DNA from: Anthoceros angustus | Lineage: Eukaryota; Streptophyta; Anthocerotopsida; Anthocerotales; Anthocerotaceae | Direction: 5' to 3' | Length of the DNA: 64,000 nt | Assembly: GCA_010909165.1 (NCBI GenBank) | Contig: MU008179.1 | Location: 558,001-622,000 of the forward strand | In this document: positions 30,195-42,980 of the stretch, in pieces | How positions within the stretch are numbered: the stretch's first letter is position 1 | How the letters are laid out: the number at the start of each line of letters is the position of its first letter | Position numbers and translations under genes: made by a program | The notes under the pieces: model-generated | What the model saw: the letters and a program-made list of their open reading frames with translations, nothing else | Databases searched by the model: none | What the model was told of the DNA's origin: nothing

Positions 30195-31788
30195 TCGTTC
30201 AGCACCTGTCCGCCTCCGGATCCGGAGCTTCCTCGTTCAGGTCCCCTAGTGTGTCCCCAGTTGTTCCCAGTCCTAGTCCAGTCCGGTGACACCAGTGATA
30301 GGGATATGTAAGCAAGCGCACCGATTAATGCTCGCTGCGGATTTGATCTTTGCTTTTCCTTGGGAGACAGTCACGGCCCAGGCCTGGCTGTGCCAGTGGT
30401 AGCCATCTCCTCAACGTTTTACATTTTATCACATGACCTTGTGTGAGCACACGTCCCTCTCGGCAACCCAGTGCCGTACACTCTACGCCCATGAGTTTAC
30501 TCGTAAACCCTTGGCCTGCATGTGTGCTTTGTGGTGCTAGGTGCGCAAGCTAGTGTTCCATCGTTGTTCAGCAGACGACTGAATCAGGAACAATGTTCTC
30601 GAAACCGGAAGATCAGCAGCCGCATACGCCCGCACCATGCTTCCGGATATGGAACAAGGGTTGAGAGATGCAGGTTGTGCGATAAAGGACTTCAGCTACG
30701 TCCGAATATCGGAAGGACAACGTACCCACACCTCCCCACGTGCGCCATGTCTCCGAGTCCCGAACAATATTCGCAAGATCCGTTTTGGTCTTGCACCGTG
30801 TCCTGACGCCATCCTTCAGACAATCCCGTTTTGGAAGGGGCTTCCTTGGTCAGGAACCAGACCTGTTCGCCCATAATATGGTTTAAAGCCTTTTGACCCA
30901 TAATATGTTCTGCGCCTCTCCCAAGGTGGCTCCTGCAGCAAAGTGCACTTTGCCTCGGCTCACAACTGCATTGAAGGCTGTCAATATTAAAATATTGAAG
31001 GCTGTCAATATTAAACTGATGTACGCAGGCATGATGTAGGTATCAGGAGGCAGATATGCCTGCAATGCATGTCAGTGGCCGCAGATTGGTGAACTTGTTG
31101 GTTAGCCCTGAAAGCTGCAAGCAGAACAAGGAGAAGGTATGTGGGCAAGGGCCCCGCCTACGTGGCCAGAACTGGGGCGGGCCCCTTGCCCAGCCAGATT
31201 GAATAAAAGTCTTCTCAGCTTATCTGCATACTCAAAGGCCCCAGCAAAGCTGCAATTGCAAGCAGGAAGCCCGGGCGCAAAGCGAGCATGGCTGCATATG
31301 AGATATTTTGTTGCGTGGAAAGCGAGAGTCAGATACACGTAGGAAAGTCCTCTTCAAAGCTGCAATTGCCCTTGCAAGCAGGAAGCCCGGGCGCAAAGCG
31401 AGCATGGCGGCCCATGGGATTACATGATTTGATGCGTGGAATTTGAAAGCATGGGTCAGATACATGGAGGGTCGAGACTCAAAGTATTGGAATAGAACAT
31501 CCTAGATAGATGGGCACATCCCAGATGTGAACAGTCACGCCCTTTCGTGGTGACTACAAAAGGCACAGCGTACCCAAGGCATTGACTCTTTCCTAATCAT
31601 TCTTCCTTCTCCTCCATCCCTCTCCACATACGCATAGATTGATCTGCCTGATTTCCTATACAAAGCGCACATGAACATTGCACACTGCACAGGCTCGTAA
31701 GCCAACGAACTGGTACAAAAGCGGGCCGTTGGTCACTGCATTCCAGGTATCCAGCCACGTCATCTCCTCTCGTCGTCTGGATCGAGCC
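30195..31788 (+). other. Unit 2 spacer between GLP copy A and the truncated GLP
   Basis: The full-length version of the spacer that starts the window; position 1 of the window corresponds to about 30614. It begins with the GLP 3' UTR, which is C/T-rich, and has an AATAAA at about 31202. The 24-bp tandem pair (one copy with CTG instead of ATG next to it) and the two promoter modules are all present. No gene is supported. Confidence 0.75.
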
Positions 31789-31977
31789 ATGGCCGCATCC
31801 CGGCTCCTGCAGCGGCGACGGTCGCAGGCGACGCGGAACTGGCGCTGGACTTCTGCGTAACGGACCCGCCGTCCGGCAACTCCATCCGGCCCACCGGAGG
31901 CGCCTGCACCATGGCCGCATCCCGGCTCCTGTTCCTGGCCCTGGCCATGGCAGCAGCAGCCATGCTCCCAGGCGACT
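31789..31977 (+). pseudogene. Truncated GLP 5' ends fused to NOP58, unit 2
   Basis: Same two fragments as in unit 1 (ATG 31789 and ATG 31911). Here one T fewer after GGCGAC puts the second signal peptide in frame with sequence that reads YANTAEALAPATAIVDGKVS, the correct NOP58 frame downstream of the 8-base insertion. An open chimeric frame therefore runs from 31911 to 32192 before it loses phase. Confidence 0.75.
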
Positions 31978-33378
31978 TCTGCTCATTATACTCCTTCCAC
32001 CGCAGGCTGTCAAGTTCAAGGCTTTTCAAAGTTTGCAAATACGCTAATACGGCGGAAGCACTTGCGCCAGCCACCGCTATTGTGGACGGCAAGGTATCCA
32101 AGGGTCTCAAAGTTTTGAAGAAGGAAGTGCGAGGGGCACACTCGCTACTGCCGATTCAAGACTGGCCAAAATCGTCAGCGATAAATTTGTAAAGATAATT
32201 GGCATTCTCGCGTCAGTTGATTCACTGGAGTCCCAGTGACAACATGGTCATAATCTTCAGGACGTGCTTTCTGGTTTGACTGTCACACAACACCAATTGT
32301 ATATATAACAGCGCAGTCATGGAGCTCATGAGAGGAGTCCGCTCACAGCTAGCTGCGCTCATTAGTGGACTTGCAGGACAACACATGGGTGCCATGAGTC
32401 TTGGGCTCTCACAGCCTGTCCAGATACGAACTCAAATTTAGTCCTGATAAGGTGCGGACCTGGGATGACCTTGTAGCGATTAGGTGGAGTTGGAATGCCA
32501 GGATCGGGTTTCCTTGTTAATTATTCTGTCTTTTCTGATGTTTCTTGCTCGTTTAAGAATAGCGTCCAAGCTGAGTTCTCTTTGTTGTTTTGTTCATGGC
32601 GTTTCAGGTGGACACCATGATTGTCCAGGCTATTGGGCTTCTAGATGATTTGGATAAGGAATTGAATACATATGCTATGCGTGTTCGGGAATGGTATGGG
32701 TGGCACTTTCCAGAGCTGGGAAACATTGTTCAGGACAGCATAAGTACGCAAAAGTAGTGAACTTGATGGGCAGTAGAGAGAGTGTGGGCGAAATCGACGT
32801 CTCCGGAGTAAGAACTTGCCCCTGCTGCATTGCATGCACTTGGTCTTGGTTGCTGGTCAGTTGACGTTGATTCAGCGCATGATGATGTGCTTGCTTTGCA
32901 GATTTTAGAGGAGGAGGTTGAGGCGGAAATGAAGGAAGCTGCTAACGTCTCCATGGGCACAGCAGTTAGTCGGCACGATATGTTAAATATCAAAGCTCTT
33001 TGTGACCAAGTCATAGCCCTTGCAGAATACTGAGGCCAGTTATATGATTATCTGCGAACCAGAATGATTACCATTGCACCCAATCTAACTACAATGGTGG
33101 GAGAGCTTGTTGGTGCCAGTTGATCGCACATGCTGGGAGTCTTATCAACCTTGCCAAGCAACCAGCCAGTACTGTGCAGATCTTGGGTGCGGAAAAGGCG
33201 TGTCGCTGGTCTTGCAGTTGTGTCTGGCGGCCAAGGAGATGTGTGAGGGTGCGGTGAAGGCTTTGCAGGCTGAGGTGGCGCGGCTGACTGATGAGGCGGA
33301 GAGGAGCAGGTCGGAGATGGAGGAAAGGGATAGAGCTCGCTGGTCTGCTGAACAGAAGTCTGAAATGGCGGGGCAGGT

Positions 33379-34630
33379 GGGAGGGGCACACTCGCTACTG
33401 CCGATTCAAGACTGGCCAAAATCGTCAGCGATAAATTTGTAAAGATAATTGGCATTCTCGCGTCAGTTGATTCACTGGAGTCCCAGTGACAACATGGTCA
33501 TAATCTTCAGGACGTGCTTTCTGGTTTGACTGTCACACAACACCAATTGTATATATAACAGCGCAGTCATGGAGCTCATGAGAGGAGTCCGCTCACAGCT
33601 AGCTGCGCTCATTAGTGGACTTGCAGGACAACACATGGGTGCCATGAGTCTTGGGCTCTCGCACAGCCTGTCCAGATACGAACTCAAATTTAGTCCTGAT
33701 AAGGTGCGGACCTGGGATGACCTTGTAGCGATTAGGTGGAGTTGGAATGCCAGGATCAGGTTTCCTTGTTAATTATTCTGTCTTTTCTGATGTTTCTTGC
33801 TCGTTTAAGAATAGCGTCCAAGCTGAGTTCTCTTTGTTGTTTTGTTCATGGCGTTTCAGGTGGACACCATGATTGTCCAGGCTATTGGGCTTCTAGATGA
33901 TTTGGATAAGGAATTGAATACATATGCTATGCGTGTTCGGGAATGGTATGGGTGGCACTTTCCAGAGCTGGGAAACATTGTTCAGGACAGCATAAAGTAC
34001 GCAAAAGTAGTGAACTTGATGGGCAGTAGAGAGAGTGTGGGCGAAATCGACGTCTCCGGAGTAAGAACTTGCCCCTGCTGCATTGCATGCACTTGGTCTT
34101 GGTTGCTGGTCAGTTGACGTTGATTCAGCGCATGATGATGTGCTTTGCAGATTTTAGAGGAGGAGGTTGAGGCGGAAATGAAGGAAGCTGCTAACGTCTC
34201 CATGGGCACAGCAGTTAGTCGGCACGATATGTTAAATATCAAAGCTCTTTGTGACCAAGTCATAGCCCTTGCAGAATACTGAGGCCAGTTATATGATTAT
34301 CTGCGAACCAGAATGATTACCATTGCACCCAATCTAACTACAATGGTGGGAGAGCTTGTTGGTGCCGGTTGATCGCACATGCTGGGAGTCTTATCAACCT
34401 TGCCAAGCAACCAGCCAGTACTGTGCAGATCTTGGGTGCGGAAAAGGCGTGTCGCTGGTCTTGCAGTTGTGTCTGGCGGCCAAGGAGATGTGTGAGGGTG
34501 CGGTGAAGGCTTTGCAGGCTGAGGTGGCGCGGCTGACTGATGAGGCGGAGAGGAGCAGGTCGGAGATGGAGGAAAGGGATAGAGCTCGCTGGTCTGCTGA
34601 ACAGAAGTCTGAAATGGCGGGGCAGGTGCG
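33379..34630 (+). repeat. Second copy of the 1.25-kb internal NOP58 duplication
   Basis: At about 33380 the sequence GGGGCAGGTGGGA, from the coiled-coil intron, joins GGGGCACACTCGCTACTG, from the early NOP58 exon. The junction shares a short GAGGGG-like run. Matching bases are offset by about 1250 (for example CACCAATTGT at 32291 and 33541). This is unique to unit 2. Confidence 0.85.
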
Positions 34631-36044
34631 GGAGCAAGGGCACCGTGAGTCCGTCGCTGAGCAGCAGGTGCTTGTTATGAGTAGGAAGGTTGACAGCTGG
34701 TCTGCAGCTGTTTTGTGGTTATTTGGTTTTACGTCTTGACTTATGCTTGTGCCATCTGTGATGCAGGCTCTCTTCAGGGCTCTGAAGACAAAGCATGAGA
34801 CTCAAAATATGGATTGATCTTTCATGCTTCACTCATTGGGCAGGCTCCCCGAAATTGAAGGAAAATTGCTCGCGTTCTTGCTGCCAAATCTGCCCTGTCA
34901 ACCCGTGTTGATGCTTTGGGAGATGATTCGAACTGCAGTATCGGTCTTGAAGATAGGCTGAAGGTTTGTGCTTTCTTACTGCAGCTGTGTCTGGATGAGA
35001 GTGGCTTGCGAGGTTCACAGTTCATCCGTGGAACTTGCATTAGGGTCCCGACGTTGTGACGTGTATTTTTATCATGTCTGATATCAGGTGGAGGCCCGCC
35101 TAAGGAGTTTAGAGGAGAGCCCTGAAAAGTTAAGTGGGGCCTCTAAGGGAATGCTAAGATTGAGGCATATGACAAGGACCGAAAGAAGGATGCTCCGGGC
35201 CTGATAACCGCTGCCAAGGTATATCTGTCTTTGAGCTCTCCTCTGCACGTTGTGAGAAATCAGAAGGAAAAGCCTGTTCTTTTAGTTGGGAGCTGCTGGG
35301 CCCCTATTGCTGTGATCTTCATGTGGGTTACCTACCTACCAGTGATGTCACCTAGGTGTTGTACCAGTGAGTGCAACTTTGTTGTGGCATGGCTAACCTA
35401 AGATTATGGTTTTGTTCAGTCATACAACCCAGCAGCCGACTCCACTGTGGGGCTGCTGCAGCCTGCGGAGACAGCAAGTGGTCAAGAAAAGAAGAAGAAG
35501 AAGAAGCGTGAGCCCGAAGAACCAGCAGCAGCGCCAGTAGCAGCTATTGAACCAGGTCCAGAAGAACCTCCGAAGAAGAAGAAGAAGAGGAAACCCGCAG
35601 TAGAAGAGGTTGTGGTGACTCCGGTGCCCGAGGAGCAACCGAAGGTTCTGTCTCGGTTCCTGTCTCTTGTTTAACCCCAATACCCCCTACTCACGTCCTT
35701 CGTGTTCTAAGTGTGTATTTCGCATGTCTCCAGAAGAAGAAGAAAGAAGGCTGCTGCTGCGACTGCCGTGGCAACTCCAACGCCACCAGTTGCAGACCAA
35801 CAGCAGCCTGTGAAGGTGGTTGTCTTACCTCTTGTTGCTTTTGTCGCTGTACTCATCCATGAGAACTTGATCAACGTTCCCGCCCAAATAGTGCGCCTCA
35901 TTAACCCTGGGTTCCTTCTCCTCGGCAGAGCAAGAAAGAAAAGGCTGAGCAATCAGCTACAGAAAAGGTGACGACGAAAAGCGCAAAGTCGAGGTCACAG
36001 TTGAAAAGACGACAGTTGAGGCGATAAACGGGTCGGAGAGTGTC

Positions 36045-36082
36045 GAGAAGAAGAAGAAGAAGAAGAAGAAGAAGAAGAAGCA
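36045..36082 (+). repeat. (AAG)n microsatellite in the NOP58 lysine tail
   Basis: The terminal GAG(AAG)n run is about twice as long in units 2 and 3 (36045-36082, 42420-42455) as in units 1 and 4 (28450-28470, 63423-63442). The length class follows the copia status: long in empty copies, short in occupied copies. Confidence 0.75.
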
Positions 36083-36118
36083 GGCGGACTAATGTTAGAC
36101 CTGACTCTCCCTCTTTCA

Positions 36119-36610
36119 GGCCTGGAGGATCCTCTCTTCTGGTGGGATGGAAGGCCTTAATTTTGCTCCGTCACCTTGTTGGGTAGCCAACAGTATGTAT
36201 TGTTTATGGAAGTGTCTCCGGGACTCGGGAGAGGTGTGCCCGGTCTATCTAGGGCGCACAACCGATTTTGTGAAGGCTTCTCATAGCCTAGAGTGGCTCT
36301 CCCAGGCAAGAAATGAGGCAGGCTTCCGCCCGCCGAGCGCGAGGCAGGTCTGTTGGGGTGCTAGTCAAGCGTGTGTTGCCATAGTAGCTGAGAATCTCTG
36401 TCACCTTACAGCGCCTAACGCCTCCCGGAGAAGGCCGCCGCCCGCGTGAACCCATGCGGGGCCCTATCTCCATCGTGCCCACACATTTGTAACCAATCCG
36501 GCAGCAGGGCACTTGTGGCTGCCAGGATTGTAAGTTATCAAATTTGCAGGTGTTTGATGAAATGGCAGGTGTAAATGCTATCGAGGGCGCTCATGAGTCA
36601 CCTGGCACCA
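36119..36610 (+). CDS. Unrecognised exon cluster downstream of NOP58, unit 2
   Basis: The counterpart of 28507-29013. It has the acceptor CTCTTTCAG, the GMEGLNFAP and CPVYLGRTTDFVKASHSLEW segments (one base lost after APx), a splice-like GAG|GCAGGT in place of GAG|GTAGGT, and the second candidate exon VFDEMAGVNAIEGAHESPGT ending in TGA. The donor change is one of the few differences between units. Family not recognised. Confidence 0.38.
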
Positions 36611-37169
36611 CTCTTATGATCTGACCGACAGTTTTTCCACGTGCTACTCCTGCCTCCAAGGTGGTTGGTGTAGCATAGTGCTTCTTAGCTCTTCATAAAA
36701 GATGAAGTTGAGCTTTCTGACTCTTCAAAAAAGGCGAAGTTGAGCTTTCTGGCTCGGCCTGCCACACAGACAGAGAAAGGCAAAGTTGAGCCGTATTTGA
36801 CCTAGGTACCATATATGTATAGCTCTGTTAATGAATGGGATGTAAATGAATGAATTAAGGAGGCAGAGCCTAAACGTGAGGAGCTTTGAAATTATTGGTT
36901 CCCCGAGCCTGTTGCATTCCGATTGGAGGATTAGGAAGGGGCAAAAGCGGCAAGCAGGAAGCCCGGGCGCAAGGCGAGCATGGCTGCAGATGAGATATTT
37001 TGATGCGTGGAAAGCGAGGATCAGATACACGCAAGGAAAGTGCACACTGCGCAGGCTCGTCAGCGAGCGGACTGGTACAAATAGCGGGCGGTTGGGCACT
37101 GCATTCCAACGATTTCATCCATCAATTTCAGCGCTTCCCGGGTCTCCGAGTCGTCGTGCGAATCGAGCC

Positions 37170-37814
37170 ATGGCAGCATCCCAGCTCCTGTTCCTGGCCG
37201 TGGCCATGGCGGCAGCAGCCCTGGTTGCAGGCGACGCGGAAGTGGTGGTGGATTTCTGCGTGACGGACCCGGCGCCCGGCAACTCCATCCGACCCACCGG
37301 AAGCCCCTGCAAGGCTCTGGCCGACGTCAAGTCCTCCGACTTCAAGTTCACGCTGGTGCCGGGCGCCCCGGGCGGCCGCCTCAACTTCGGCGTCGCGGTG
37401 GGCTTCGCCGACCAGTGGGGCGGGCTCAACGGCCTGCAGGTTGCCATCGCGAGGCTGGATTTCGGAAAGGGCGGCCAGATCCTCCCACCACCACCCGCGC
37501 GCCACCGAGATCTTCTACGTGGTGAAGGGGCAAGGTGCTGAACGGCTTCATCGACTCCGCCGGCACCCTGTACGAGGAGGTGTTGAGCGCGGGCCAGGCC
37601 TTCGTCTTCCCCAGAGGCCTCATCCACTACCAGCAGAACGTGGGCAAGGGCCCCGCCTACGGCATCTCCTCCTTCAACAGCCAGAGCCCCGGCCTGCAGC
37701 TCACATTCAACGCCGTCCTCGAATCCAACCCCTCATTTCCTCCAAGGATCTCGCCCAAACTCTCAACGTCAAGAAGAGCGAGGTCGACTCCTGCGCAAGG
37801 CCTTTGGAGCCTAA
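37170..37814 (+). CDS. GLP: Germin-like protein, copy B (frameshifted)
   Basis: Near-identical to copy A, with a Pro instead of Ser at SIRPTGSP. The first 100 codons are intact through WGGLNGLQVAIARLDFGKGG. Frame breaks occur in box 1 (about 37486), at an extra G in KGxKV (about 37527), at the C-run in SNP (about 37730) and before LRKAFGA (about 37792). Box 2 (AFVFPRGLIHYQQN) and the Cys pair are intact. The start is chosen because it gives the signal peptide and matches the other copies. Its promoter has ATATATGTATAG at 36811. Role and caveats as for copy A. Confidence 0.85.
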
Positions 37815-39412
37815 TCGTTCAGCACCTGTCCGCCTCCGGATCCGGAGCTTCCTCGTTCAGGTCCCCTAGTGTGTCCCCAGTTGTTCCCAGTCCTAGTCCA
37901 GTCCGGTGACACCAGTGATAGGGATATGTAAGCAAGCGCACCGATTAATGCTCGCTGCGGATTTGATCTTTGCTTTTTCCTTGGGGAGACAGTCACGGCC
38001 CAGGCCTGGCTGTGCCAGTGGTAGCCATCTCCTCAACGTTTTACATTTTATCACATGACCTTGTGTGAGCACACGTCCCTCTCGGCAACCCAGTGCCGTA
38101 CACTCTACGCCCATGAGTTTACTCGTAAACCCTTGGCCTGCATGTGTGCTTTGTGGTGCTAGGTGCGCAAGCTAGTGTTCCATCGTTGTTCAGCAGACGA
38201 CTGAATCAGGAACAATGTTCTCGAAACCGGAAGATCAGCAGCCGCATACGCCCGCACCATGCTTCCGGATATGGAACAAGGGTTGAGAGATGCAGGTTGT
38301 GCGATAAAGGACTTCAGCTACGTCCGAATATCGGAAGGACAACGTACCCACACCTCCCCACGTGCGCCATGTCTCCGAGTCCCGAACAATATTCGCAAGA
38401 TCCGTTTTGGTCTTGCACCGTGTCCCGACGCCATCCTTCAGACAATCCCGTTTTGGAAGGGGCTTCCTTGGTCAGGAACCAGACCTGTTCGCCCATAATA
38501 TGGTTTAAAGCCTTTTGACCCATAATATGTTCTGCGCCTCTCCCAAGGTGGCTCCTGCAGCAAAGTGCACTTTGCCTCGGCTCACAACTGCATTGAAGGC
38601 TGTCAATATTAAAATATTGAAGGCTGTCAATATTAAAATGATGTACGCAGGCATGATGTAGGTATCAGGGAGGCAGATATGCCTGCAATGCATGTCAGTG
38701 GCCGCAGATTGGTGAACTTGTTGGTTAGCCCTGAAAGCTGCAAGCAGAACAAGGAGAAGGTATGTGGGCAAGGGCCCCGCCTACGTGGCCAGAACTTGGG
38801 CGGGCCCCTTGCCCAGCCAGATTGAATAAAAGTCTTCTCAGCTTATCTGCATACTCAAAGGCCCCAGCAAAGCTGCAATTGCAAGCAGGAAGCCCGGCGC
38901 AAAGCGAGCATGGCTGCATATGAGATATTTTGTTGCGTGGAAAGCGAGAGTCAGATACACGTAGGGAAAGTCCTCTTCAAAGCTGCAATTGCCCTTGCAA
39001 GCAGGAAGCCCGGGCGCAAAGCGAGCATGGCGGCCCATGGGATTACATGATTTGATGCGTGGAATTTGAAAGCATGGGTCAGATACATGGAGGGTCGAGA
39101 CTCAAAGTATTGGAATAGAACATCCTAGATAGATGGGCACATCCCAGATGTGAACAGTCACGCCCTTTCGGGGTGACTACAAAAGGCACAACGTACCCAA
39201 GGCATTGACTCTTTCCTAATCATTCTTCCTTCTCCTCCATCCCTCTCCACATACGCATAGATTGATCTGCCTGATTTCCTATACAAAGCGCACATGAACA
39301 TTGCACACTGCACAGGCTCGTAAGCCAACGAACTGGTACAAAAAGCGGGCCGTTGGTCACTGCATTCCAGGTATCCAGCCACGTCATCTCCTCTCGTCGT
39401 CTGGATCGAGCC
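37815..39412 (+). other. Unit 3 spacer
   Basis: Same content as the unit 2 spacer: GLP 3' UTR, 24-bp tandem pair near 38592-38639, GLP-derived 22-mer near 38764, AATAAA near 38824, and two GLP-flank modules. No gene is supported. Confidence 0.75.
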
Positions 39413-39600
39413 ATGGCCGCATCCCGGCTCCTGCAGCGGCGACGGTCGCAGGCGACGCGGAACTGGCGCTGGACTTCTGCGTAACGGACCCGCCGTCCGG
39501 CAACTCCATCCGGCCCACCGGAGGCGCCTGCACCATGGCCGCATCCCGGCTCCTGTTCCTGGCCCTGGCCATGGCAGCAGCGGCCATGCTCCCAGGCGAC
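39413..39600 (+). pseudogene. Truncated GLP 5' ends fused to NOP58, unit 3
   Basis: ATG 39413 and ATG 39535 begin the two signal-peptide fragments. Between them VAGDAELALDFCVTDPP... is readable in one frame (39301-39672 is open throughout). After GGCGAC at about 39600 GLP homology ends. Same structure as units 1, 2 and 4. Confidence 0.75.
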
Positions 39601-39630
39601 TTTCTGCTCATTATACTCCTTCCACCGCAG

Positions 39631-42466
39631 GCTGTCAAGTTCAAGGCTTTTCAAAGTTTGCAAATACGCTAATACGGCGGAAGCACTTGCGGCAGCCACC
39701 GCTATTGTGGACGGCAAGGTATCCAAGGGTCTCAAAGTTTTTGAAGAAGGAAGTGCGAGGGGCACACTCGCTACTGCCGATTCAAGACTGGCCAAAATCG
39801 TCAGCGATAAATTTGTAAAGATAATTGGCATTCTCGCGTCAGTTGATTCACTGGAGTCCCAGTGACAACATGGTCATAATCTTCAGGACGTGCTTTCTGG
39901 TTTGACTGTCACACAACACCAATTGTATATATAACAGCGCAGTCATGGACCTCATGAGAGGAGTCCGCTCACAGCTAGCTGCGCTCATTAGTGGACTTGC
40001 AGGACAACACATGGGTGCCATGAGTCTTGGGCTCTCGCACAGCCTGTCCAGATACGAACTCAAATTTAGTCCTGATAAGGTGCGGACCTGGGATGACCTT
40101 GTAGCGATTAGGTGGAGTTGGAATGCCAGGATCAGGTTTCCTTGTTAATTATTCTGTCTTTTCTGATGTTTCTTGCTCGTTTAAGAATAGCGTCAAGCTG
40201 AGTTCTCTTTGTTGTTTTGGTCATGGCGTTTCAGGTGGACACCATGATTGTCCAGGCTATTGGGCTTCTAGATGATTTGGATAAGGAATTGAATACATAT
40301 GCTATGCGTGTTCGGGAATGGTATGGGTGGCACTTTCCAGAGCTGGGAAACATTGTTCAGGACAGCATTAAGTACGCAAAAGTAGTGAACTTGATGGGCA
40401 GTAGAGAGTGTGGGCGAAATCGACGTCTCCGGAGTAAGAACTTGCCCCTGCTGCATTGCATGCACTTGGTCTTGGTTGCTGGTCAGTTGACGTTGATTCA
40501 GCGCATGATGATGTGCTTGCTTTGCAGATTTTAGAGGAGGAGGTTGAGGCGGAAATGAAGGAAGCTGCTAACGTCTCCATGGGCACAGCAGTTAGTCAGC
40601 ACGATATGTTAAATATCAAAGCTCTTTGTGACCAAGTCATAGCCCTTGCAGAATACTGAGGCCAGTTATATGATTATCTGCGAACCAGAATGATTACCAT
40701 TGCACCCAATCTAACTACAATGGTGGGAGAGCTTGTTGGTGCCCAGTTGATCGCACATGCTGGGAGTCTTATCAACCTTGCCAAGCAACCAGCCAGTACT
40801 GTGCAGATCTTGGGTGCGGAAAAGGCGTGTCGCTGGTCTTGCAGTTGTGTCTGGCGGCCAAGGAGATGTGTGAGGGTGCGGTGAAGGCTTTGCAGGCTGA
40901 GGTGGCGCGGCTGACTGATGAGGCGGAGAGGAGCAGGTCGGAGATGGAGGAAAGGGATAGAGCTCGCTGGTCTGCTGAACAGAAGTCTGAAATGGCGGGG
41001 CAGGTGGGAGCAAGGGCACCGTGAGTCCGTCGCTGAGCAGCAGGTGCTTGTTATGAGTAGGAAGGTTGACAGCTGGTCTGCTGCTGTTTTGTGGTTATTT
41101 GGTTTTACGTCTTGACTTATGCTTGTGCCATCTGTGATGCAGGCTCTCTTCAGGGCTCTGAAGACAAAGCATGAGACTCCAAAATATGGATTGATCTTTC
41201 ATGCTTCACTCATTGGGCAGGCTCCCCGAAATTCGAAGGAAAATTGCTCGCGTTCTTGCTGCCAAATCTGCCCTGTCAACCCGTGTTGATGCTTTGGGAG
41301 ATGATTCGAACTGCAGTATCGGTCTTGAAGATAGGCTGAAGGTTTGTGCTTTCTTACTGCAGCTGTGTCTGGATGAGAGTGGCTTGCGAGGTTCACAGTT
41401 CATCCGTGGAACTTGCATTAGGGTCCCGACGTTGTGACGTGTATTTTTATCATGTCTGATATCAGGTGGAGGCCCGCCTAAGGAGTTTAGAGGAGAGCCC
41501 TGAAAAGTTAAGTGGGGCCTCTAAGGGAATGCTAAGATTGAGGCATATGACAAGGACCGAAAGAAGGATGCTCCGGGCCTGATAACCGCTGCCAAGGTAT
41601 ATCTGTCTTTTGAGCTCTCCTCTGCATGTTGAGAGAAATCAGAAGGAAAAGCCTGTTCTTTTAGTTGGGAGCTGCTGGGCCCCTATTGCTGTGATCTTCA
41701 TGTGGGTTACCTACCTACCAGTGATGTCACCTAGGTGTTGTACCAGTGAGTGCAACTTTGTTGTGGCATGGCTAACTTAAGATTATGGTTTTGTTCAGTC
41801 ATACAACCCAGCAGCCGACTCCACTGTGGGCTGCCGCAGCCTGCGGAGACAGCAAGTGGTCAAGAAAAGAAGAAGAAGAAGAAGCGTGAACCCGAAGAAC
41901 CAGCAGCAGCGCCAGTAGCAGCTATTGAACCAGCTCCAGAAGAACCTCCGAAGAAGAAGAAGAGGAAACCCGCAGTAGAAGAGGTTGTGGTGACTCCGGT
42001 GCCGAGGAGGAACCGAAGGTTCTGTCTCGGTTCCTGTCTCTTGTTTAGCCCCGATACCCCTACTCACGTCCTTCGTGTTCTAAGTCTGTATTTCGCATGT
42101 CTCCAGAAGAAGAAGAAAGAGAAGGCTGCTGCTGCGACTGCCGTGGCAACTCAACGCCACCAGTTGCAGACCAACAGCAGCCTGTGAAGGTGGTTGTCTT
42201 ACCTCTTGTTGCTTTTGTCGCTGTACTCATCCATGAGAACTTGATCAACGTTCCCGCCCAAATAGTGCGCCTCATTAACCCTGGGTTCCTTCTCCTCGGC
42301 AGAGCAAGAAAGAAAAGGCTGAGCAATCAGCTACAGAAAAGGTGACGACGAAAAGCGCAAAGTCGAGGTCACAGTTGAAAAGACGACAGTTGAGGCGATA
42401 AACGGGTCGGAGAGTGTCGAGAAGAAGAAGAAGAAGAAGAAGAAGAAGAAGAAGCAGGCGGACTAA
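39631..42466 (+). pseudogene. NOP58: NOP58, unit 3, without copia
   Basis: The simplest copy: no internal duplication and no retrotransposon. Exons run from AVKFKAFQSLQI (39631) to the lysine tail and TAA (42464-42466). The TGA after ALAEY is at 40657-40659. It shares the 2-base loss in GSRE-CGRN with unit 1. The Nop-domain segments [17 protein letters not shown] and [19 protein letters not shown] and the [20 protein letters not shown] segment are clear. The coiled-coil intron frame (40827-41024) is shortened by a 2-base loss. The empty copia site is near 42301. Likely a pseudogene for the same reasons as unit 1. Confidence 0.85.
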
Positions 42467-42493
42467 TGTTAGACCTGACTCTCCCTCTTTCAG

Positions 42494-42980
42494 GCCTGGA
42501 GGATCCTCTCTTCTGGTGGGATGGAAGGCCTTAATTTTGCTTCCGTCACCTTGTTGGGTAGCCAACAGTATGTATTGTTTATGGAAGTGTCTCCGGGACT
42601 CGGGGAGGTGTGCCCGGTCTATCTAGGGCGCACAACCGATTTTGTGAAGGCTTCTCATAGCCTAGAGTGGCTCTCCCAGGCAAGAAATGAGGCAGGCTTC
42701 CGCCCGCCGAGCGCGAGGTAGGTCTGTTGGGGTGCTAGTCAAGCGTGTGTTGCCATAGTAGCTGAGAATCTCTGTCACCTCACAGCGCCTAACGCCTCCC
42801 GGAGAAGGCCGCCGCCCGCGTGAACCCATGCGGGGCCCCTATCTCCATCGTGCCCACACATTTGTAACCAATCCGGCAGCAGGGCACTTGTGGCTGCCAG
42901 CATTGTAAGTTATCAAATTTGCAGGTGTTTGATGAAATGGCAGGTGTAAATGCTATCGAGGGCGCTCATGAGTCACCTGG
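42494..42980 (+). CDS. Unrecognised exon cluster downstream of NOP58, unit 3
   Basis: Third occurrence of the GMEGLNFASVTLLGSQQYV / CPVYLGRTTDFVKASHSLEW exon (donor GAG|GTAGGT near 42720) and of the VFDEMAGVNAIEGAHESPGT exon with its stop. The reading frame 42521-42721 is open. Not identified. Confidence 0.4.

Larger units (their letters stand above)
32005..36092 (+). pseudogene. NOP58: NOP58, unit 2, with partial internal duplication and no copia
   Basis: Exons as in unit 1, but a block of about 1.25 kb (about 32132-33380) is repeated at about 33381-34630. The exons for the N-terminal part, the NOSIC-like region ([20 protein letters not shown]) and the start of the Nop domain therefore occur twice. 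The in-frame TGA after ALAEY is at 33031-33033 and again at 34280-34282. The last intron is uninterrupted (CTCGGCAG|AGCAAG near 35928) and leads to the exon SKKEKAEQSATEKVTT with a long lysine run and TAA at 36090-36092. This copy and unit 3 show the empty copia site. Exon 1 is missing as in the others. Likely a pseudogene. Confidence 0.85.

Noticed and set aside
36045-36082. Pathogenic-type trinucleotide expansion
   Set aside because: The AAG run is short and codes for the normal lysine tail of NOP58; only its length difference between units is informative.
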